The notes beneath the pieces are model-generated. The model was not told where the DNA came from. It was given only the letters and a program-made list of their open reading frames with translations, and did no database searches. The position numbers and the translations under genes are program-made. This document shows, piece after piece, positions 13,613 to 17,275 of a stretch of 17,275 nt of DNA. The stretch is from JANOBJ01 sp031411575 (GTDB lineage: Bacteria > Pseudomonadota > Gammaproteobacteria > Burkholderiales > Burkholderiaceae_C). How positions within the stretch are numbered: the first letter of the stretch is position 1; each line of letters opens with the position of its first letter. Location of the stretch: the NCBI GenBank assembly GCA_031411575.1, contig JANOBJ010000074.1:1-17275 (forward strand), written 5' to 3'.

Positions 13613-14512
13613 TCACCTGCCCCGGTACAGCTTGAACAGGCTGGCGTCGTCTTCGCCGGCAAACCCGGCATCCAGTGCCTGGGCAAAGACCGCCGCCGCC
13701 TGACGGCCGATCACCGGGTCAAATCCCGCTGCGGTGGCCGCCGCGACCGCCAGACGCGTGTCCTTGGCCAGCAGCGTGGTGTGGGCACGCGGCGCGTAGT
13801 CGTTGGCAATGGCGCGGCGCATCCGGTCAGAACCGATCCAACTCTGCCCGCTGGACTGCTCGATCACGTCCAGCGTGCACGCCAGATCCAGACCCATCCG
13901 CTCGGCCAGCGCCAGCACTTCAGCGGCGGCCGCGAGATTGATGCCAGCCGCCAGGTTGTTGACCAGTTTGGTACGGGCGCCGTCGCCAGGCCGCTGACTG
14001 ATGCGGAACACCTTGCTGGACAGGGCGTTGATCAGCGCCTGGTGCTGCTCGAAAACCGCATCCGCGCACGCCACCATCAGGCTCATTGAGCCCTCGCGCG
14101 CACGCGCCGGCCCGCCCGACATCGGGGCGTCGATGGTGTGGATGCCGCGTTCAGCGAGGCGCGAAGCAATCACCTCGACATCGTGGGGGGCGATGGTTGG
14201 GCACAGCATCACCGCCTGGCCAGGCTGCAGGGCAGCCGCCGCGCCGTCTGAACCGTCAGCCCCGCCGAACAAGACCTCAACCGTTTGCGCCGCATCCACC
14301 ACGCAGATGATCAATGCTATCGAATTTATAGCGCACTTTGACCCACTGGCGTGGACAACAGCCCCAAAACGCTCCAAATCGGCGGTTTTGACCGGGTCCA
14401 GGTCGCAGACGTGCACAGGCCAGCCCCGCGCCAGCAGATTGGCCGCCATGCCGCCGCCCATGTTGCCAACACCAATGATCCCCACATTCGGCACGGACGC
14501 GCTCCCACTCAT
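13613..14512 (-). CDS. 3-hydroxyisobutyrate dehydrogenase-family NAD(P)-dependent oxidoreductase
   Basis: This is a 299-residue beta-hydroxyacid dehydrogenase. An N-terminal Rossmann fold carries GIIGVGNMGGGMAANLL (11-27). The substrate loop is DAPMSGGPARAREGSMSLMV (138-157), and the catalytic Lys is in TKLVNNLAAGINLAAAAEVLALAERMG (Lys192 or close by my count). Family members oxidise 3-hydroxyisobutyrate, tartronate semialdehyde/glycerate, or similar acids; the substrate cannot be told. Its ATG overlaps the rodA stop by ATGA (14509-14512), so it is likely translated by coupling, and there is no clear Shine-Dalgarno sequence. The dehydrogenase has no obvious cell-wall role, so the link to rodA may be only transcriptional. 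An AT-rich GCTAT...ATAGC patch sits in frame near residues 60-66. Confidence 0.9.
   Translation of the reverse strand: MSGSASVPNVGIIGVGNMGGGMAANLLARGWPVHVCDLDPVKTADLERFGAVVHASGSKCAINSIALIICVVDAAQTVEVLFGGADGSDGAAAALQPGQAVMLCPTIAPHDVEVIASRLAERGIHTIDAPMSGGPARAREGSMSLMVACADAVFEQHQALINALSSKVFRISQRPGDGARTKLVNNLAAGINLAAAAEVLALAERMGLDLACTLDVIEQSSGQSWIGSDRMRRAIANDYAPRAHTTLLAKDTRLAVAAATAAGFDPVIGRQAAAVFAQALDAGFAGEDDASLFKLYRGR
14316..14332. repeat. AT-rich GCTAT...ATAGC inverted repeat inside the dehydrogenase gene
   Basis: gctat-cgaattt-atagc lies in the coding sequence and is read as AINSI on the minus strand. It resembles the inverted repeat at 933-949 in arm sequence and AT content, against a GC-rich gene. 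The local protein segment (SKCAINSIALIICVV) has normal length for the family but is unusual where AEAAAGADVVIT-like residues are typical. It could be a captured repeat or chance. Confidence 0.4.
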
Positions 14513-15666
14513 GATTGCACCAGCCGTTTGGACTTGGCAATCGACATCAGGATGCCGATGGCCATGCCGAGCGTCACCATCGCGGTGCCGCCATAGCTGA
14601 TGAACGGCAACGGCACGCCCACCACCGGCAGGATGCCGCTGACCATGCCCATATTGACGAACGCGTAGGTAAAAATGATCAAGGTGACGCTGCCCGCCAG
14701 CAGGCGTGCAAACAGCGTCGGTGCCTCCAGCGCAATCGCCAGCCCGCGCAGCACCAGAAAGATGAAGGCGCTGATCAGCAGCAAGTTGCCCACCAGGCCA
14801 AACTCCTCGGAAAACGCCGCGAAGATGAAGTCGGTGGTGCGCTCGGGAATGAATTCCAGGTGCGTTTGCGTGCCCTGCATGAAGCCCTTGCCGAACACGC
14901 CGCCGGAGCCAATCGCTATCATCCCCTGAATGATGTGAAAGCCCTTGCCCAGCGGGTCTTTTCCCGGGTCAAGCAGTGTGCAGATGCGTTGCTGCTGGTA
15001 GTCGTGCAGGATGGACCAGCGCACCCCGTCGGCGCACAGGCGCGGCTCGAAGATCACCACCAGCGCGATGCCCACCAGCGCCAGCAGCACCGGTGGCAGG
15101 ATCAGCTTCCAGCTCAGCCCCGCAAAGAAAATCACGGTGAGCCCGGCCGACAGCACCAAAAGGGCGGTGCCCAAGTCAGGCTGCTTGATGATCAGCCCGA
15201 CCGGAATGGCCAGCAGCGCGCCCGCCACCAGGAAATCCAGCGGTCTGAGCTGCCCCTCGCGCTTCTGGAACCACCACGCCAGCATCAACGGCATCGCAAT
15301 CTTCAGGATTTCGCTCGGCTGTATCACCGTGACGCCAATATTGAGCCAGCGCGTCGCCCCCTTGCGTGTGAGCCCGAACACCGCGACCGCCACCAGCAGC
15401 GACACCCCTACCGCGTACATCGGCACGGCCAGCGCCATCAGTCGCTGCGGCGGGATCTGCGACACCACAAACAGGATGCCGACCGCGATCAGCATGTTGC
15501 GCCCGTGCGCCATGAAGCGCGAACCATGGTCAAACCCCGAGGAATACATGGTGACCAAGCCAGCGCAGCCGAGCAACAGCACGGCGATGGTGAGCGGCAC
15601 GTCAAAGCCCCGGAACAGCGGCGCCGCGCGTTGCAGCAGGGAGGGTTTGTCGAAAACGGCATTCAC
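14509..15666 (-). CDS. rodA: RodA, SEDS-family peptidoglycan glycosyltransferase
   Basis: RodA polymerises lipid II into glycan strands during lateral growth in the rod complex with MreB, MreC/D and PBP2. The 385 residues match the family, with about ten membrane segments. Motifs include RWLNIGVTVIQPSEILKIAMPL (106-127), KQPDLGTALLVLSAG (161-175), the loop HDYQQQRICTLLDPGKDPLGKGFHIIQG and the catalytic-loop PERTTDFIFAAFSEEFG (274-290, Asp279 the likely catalytic acid), and the C-terminal PVVGVPLPFISYGGTAM. The start is GTG at 15666; the frame upstream reaches a stop without an ATG, and no Shine-Dalgarno sequence is visible. The GTG lies in the 3' arm of a 17-bp hairpin. The stop overlaps the dehydrogenase start. 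Confidence 0.96.
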   Translation of the reverse strand: MNAVFDKPSLLQRAAPLFRGFDVPLTIAVLLLGCAGLVTMYSSGFDHGSRFMAHGRNMLIAVGILFVVSQIPPQRLMALAVPMYAVGVSLLVAVAVFGLTRKGATRWLNIGVTVIQPSEILKIAMPLMLAWWFQKREGQLRPLDFLVAGALLAIPVGLIIKQPDLGTALLVLSAGLTVIFFAGLSWKLILPPVLLALVGIALVVIFEPRLCADGVRWSILHDYQQQRICTLLDPGKDPLGKGFHIIQGMIAIGSGGVFGKGFMQGTQTHLEFIPERTTDFIFAAFSEEFGLVGNLLLISAFIFLVLRGLAIALEAPTLFARLLAGSVTLIIFTYAFVNMGMVSGILPVVGVPLPFISYGGTAMVTLGMAIGILMSIAKSKRLVQS

Positions 15667-15694
15667 AGGCGGGATTATCCCGCTTGTGAATGCC
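15658..15694 (-). promoter_or_regulatory. Long hairpin covering the rodA start codon
   Basis: Arms of 17 bases (15658-15674 and 15678-15694) pair with a single mismatch (A-C as minus-strand RNA, G-U as plus-strand RNA) around a 3-base loop. It begins 20 bases past the RTX gene stop and ends inside rodA: the GTG 15666-15664 lies in the 3' arm. It can serve as a terminator for the RTX transcript (only a short GTTTTCG tail) and would hide the rodA start when formed. Confidence 0.7.
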
Positions 15695-15714
15695 AGGGCG
15701 GAGCGATGCCCCCT

Positions 15715-17275
15715 TCAAACCAGCAAGAAGTCCCCCGCAGCCACAGCACCATGGGTGGTGGCGCCGATCAGGGCGAACTGCACAGCTGCGCCTGCACCCG
15801 AGCCGTCCGCGTCGTAGTACAGCGCCCCGGTGGTCTGGTCATAAACCACCCGGTCATCGGCGTCACCCGCCGCGCTGCCCAGGGCAAAGAAGGCGCCTGA
15901 GGCCAGGCTGCCCGCATCCACCCCGCTGAAGATCGCCGCATTCAGCCCGATCTTGTCCTGCCCGCTGGCAAAGTCTGAGATGGTGTCCAGGTTGGTGGCC
16001 GCATTGAGCGCGGTGCTGAAGCGGAACTGGTCGTTGCCCAGCCCGCCCAGCAGTGAATCCAGGCCCAGCCCCCCGTCCAGCACGTCTTCGCCTCCCTGAC
16101 CCTGCAGCGTGTCGTTGCCCGCCGCACCCGCGACCGTGTCGTTGCCCTCGCCAGCAAAGAAGGCGTTGTTGCCAGCGTTGCCCGTCAGCGTGTTGGCCAG
16201 CGCGTTGCCCGCCCCGTTGGAGGCGGCTGTGCCCAGCAGCAGCAGGTTCTCCAGTTCGGCACCCAGGGTGTAGGAGGACGCGACGTGGACGGTGTCAATG
16301 CCCCCGCCCAGCGCCTCGGTGAGCAGGTCGGCCCCGTCAGCGATGTACAGGTCGTCCCCTGCGCCACCGCTCAGGGCGTCCGCCCCAGCGCTGCCCTCCA
16401 GGGTGTCGTTGCCGTCCCCGCCGGTGAGGGTGTCGTTGCCGGTGCCCCCGTTCAGCGAGTCGTTGCCAACCCCGCCGTCCAGCACGTCGGTGCCCGCCTG
16501 GCCTTGCAGGTTGTCATTGCCCAGGCCCGCGTTCAGGGTGTCGTTGCCGTCGCCACCGAACAGGGTGTTGTTGCCGGTGTTGCCGGTGATCAGGTTGTTC
16601 AGGACATTGCCCACGCCGGTGTAGTTGGCGCTGCCCAGCAGGGTGAGGTGTTCCACGTTGGCGGTGAGCGCGTAGGAGCCCCCAATCTGCACGGTATCAG
16701 TGCCCGCTCCGGCGGCCTCGGTGATGGTGTCCAGGCTGTCAGCCAGGTACAGGTCGTCGCCGGCCCCGCCAGCCAGGGAGTCGGTGCCCGCGCCGCCATT
16801 GAGCTGGTCGTTGCCGCCCTGGCCCAGCAAGGTGTCGTTGCCCACGCCGCCGTTCAGGGTGTCGTTGCCGTCGCCACCAAAGAAGGTGTTGTTGCCGATG
16901 TTGCCGCTCATCAGGTTGGCCAGCAGGTTGCCCGCGCCGTTGTAGTTGGCCGTGCCCAGCACCACCAGGTTCTCCACTTCGGCACTCAGGGTGTAGGACG
17001 AGCCGGTGGCCACCGTGTCCAGGCCGCCTCCGGCGAGTTCGACCACGGTGTCGGTGCCGTCCGCGTAGTACAGGTCGTTGTCCGCACCACCGATCAGGCT
17101 GTCGGCACCCGTACCACCGTCCAGTGTGTCGTTGCCGTCGCCCCCGTTCACGGTGTCGGTGCCGTCCCCCCCGTACAGCAAGTCGGTGCCAATGCCACCG
17201 TCCAGGCTGTCGTTGCCAACCTGGCCTTGCAGGGTGTCGTTGCCGAGCAAGCCGAGCAGGGTGTCGTTGCCGTCG
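15715..17275 (-). CDS. RTX calcium-binding protein, type I secreted (C-terminal part)
   Basis: The frame is open at the right edge; about 519 C-terminal residues are seen. It is built of GGxGxDxLx nonapeptide repeats (GGDGNDTLNGG, GGTGNDTLTGGDGNDTLEG and others), which form a calcium-filled beta-roll outside the cell. Three 66-residue linker units (DLYxAD...ENLxLLGxA...GNxGNN) interrupt them. The end, LDTISDFASGQDKIGLNAAIF...VVYDQTTGALYYDADGSGAGAAVQFALIG...AGDFLLV, is the usual C-terminal secretion region for a T1SS, with no Sec signal expected. Whether it is an adhesin, protease or other enzyme depends on the missing N-terminus. No T1SS genes (ABC exporter, membrane-fusion protein) are in view. 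It lies upstream of rodA, separated by a long hairpin. Confidence 0.92.
   Translation of the reverse strand, partial: DGNDTLLGLLGNDTLQGQVGNDSLDGGIGTDLLYGGDGTDTVNGGDGNDTLDGGTGADSLIGGADNDLYYADGTDTVVELAGGGLDTVATGSSYTLSAEVENLVVLGTANYNGAGNLLANLMSGNIGNNTFFGGDGNDTLNGGVGNDTLLGQGGNDQLNGGAGTDSLAGGAGDDLYLADSLDTITEAAGAGTDTVQIGGSYALTANVEHLTLLGSANYTGVGNVLNNLITGNTGNNTLFGGDGNDTLNAGLGNDNLQGQAGTDVLDGGVGNDSLNGGTGNDTLTGGDGNDTLEGSAGADALSGGAGDDLYIADGADLLTEALGGGIDTVHVASSYTLGAELENLLLLGTAASNGAGNALANTLTGNAGNNAFFAGEGNDTVAGAAGNDTLQGQGGEDVLDGGLGLDSLLGGLGNDQFRFSTALNAATNLDTISDFASGQDKIGLNAAIFSGVDAGSLASGAFFALGSAAGDADDRVVYDQTTGALYYDADGSGAGAAVQFALIGATTHGAVAAGDFLLV
16156..17076 (-). repeat. Three 66-residue linker units in the RTX protein
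   Basis: Units at 17076-16879, 16755-16558 and 16353-16156 share DLYxAD, then TDTV or IDTV, SYxL, ENLxLLGxA or a variant, and GNxGNN. They start 107 and 134 residues apart; the 27-residue difference equals three nonapeptide repeats. DNA identity between units is visibly high in blocks (for example around the GNxGNN codons), so unequal recombination could change the number of units. Confidence 0.8.

Noticed and set aside
14515..15900. Long open frame on the plus strand (461 codons) opposite rodA
   Set aside because: It is the mirror of a well-conserved SEDS protein. The composition (His, Gln, Arg repeats) is typical of an antisense shadow and it crosses the hairpin and the RTX gene.
16100..17275. 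Repetitive DNA resembling a CRISPR or satellite array
   Set aside because: Repeats are in phase with the reading frame, encode GGxGxD calcium-binding nonapeptides, and lack constant repeats with unique spacers.

Overview
This 17.3 kb window looks like chromosomal DNA of a GC-rich betaproteobacterium. The gene set and the short AT-rich GCTAT...ATAGC inverted repeats suggest Burkholderiales, probably Comamonadaceae-like; the lineage is inferred from gene style, not from a marker gene. There is no phage, plasmid, insertion-sequence, CRISPR, rRNA or tRNA signal. Coding density is high and no gene-free stretch exceeds about 230 bases.

Layout, left to right. (1) 1-894 (+): the C-terminal two thirds of Mpl, a murein-recycling ligase, followed by an AT-rich inverted repeat. 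(2) 997-3963 (-): a small conserved-looking hypothetical, a 345-residue hypothetical, and class I DAHP synthase (aroG). In front of aroG lies a complete transcription attenuator: a tiny leader peptide containing FYFYFWF, an alternative antiterminator pairing, and an intrinsic terminator. (3) 4019-5637 (-): a secreted DUF1007-type protein and a secreted cyclase-family (PF04199) metal hydrolase. (4) 5824-11415 (+), divergent from the hydrolase: a GntR/FadR-type regulator, then a complete branched-chain-amino-acid-type (HAAT) ABC importer with binding protein, two permeases and two ATPases. A 15-bp palindrome in the divergent promoter region is a good candidate operator. (5) 11513-13439 (-): TldD and a YegP-like DUF1508 protein. 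(6) 13613-17275 (-): a beta-hydroxyacid dehydrogenase, RodA, and the C-terminal part of a large RTX calcium-binding, type I secreted protein that runs off the right edge.

How the genes work together. The hydrolase, regulator and importer look like one uptake-and-catabolism unit. The hydrolase would open an amide, imide, lactone or similar ring in the periplasm, the importer would take up the product, and the FCD-domain regulator would sense a metabolite. The substrate is unknown, and this is the most likely home for undescribed biology. The aroG attenuator would match entry into the shikimate pathway to charging of Phe, Tyr and Trp tRNAs. rodA and the dehydrogenase overlap by ATGA and are probably translationally coupled. 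The rodA GTG start lies inside a long hairpin that also follows the RTX gene. mpl and rodA both serve cell-wall metabolism but are far apart here.
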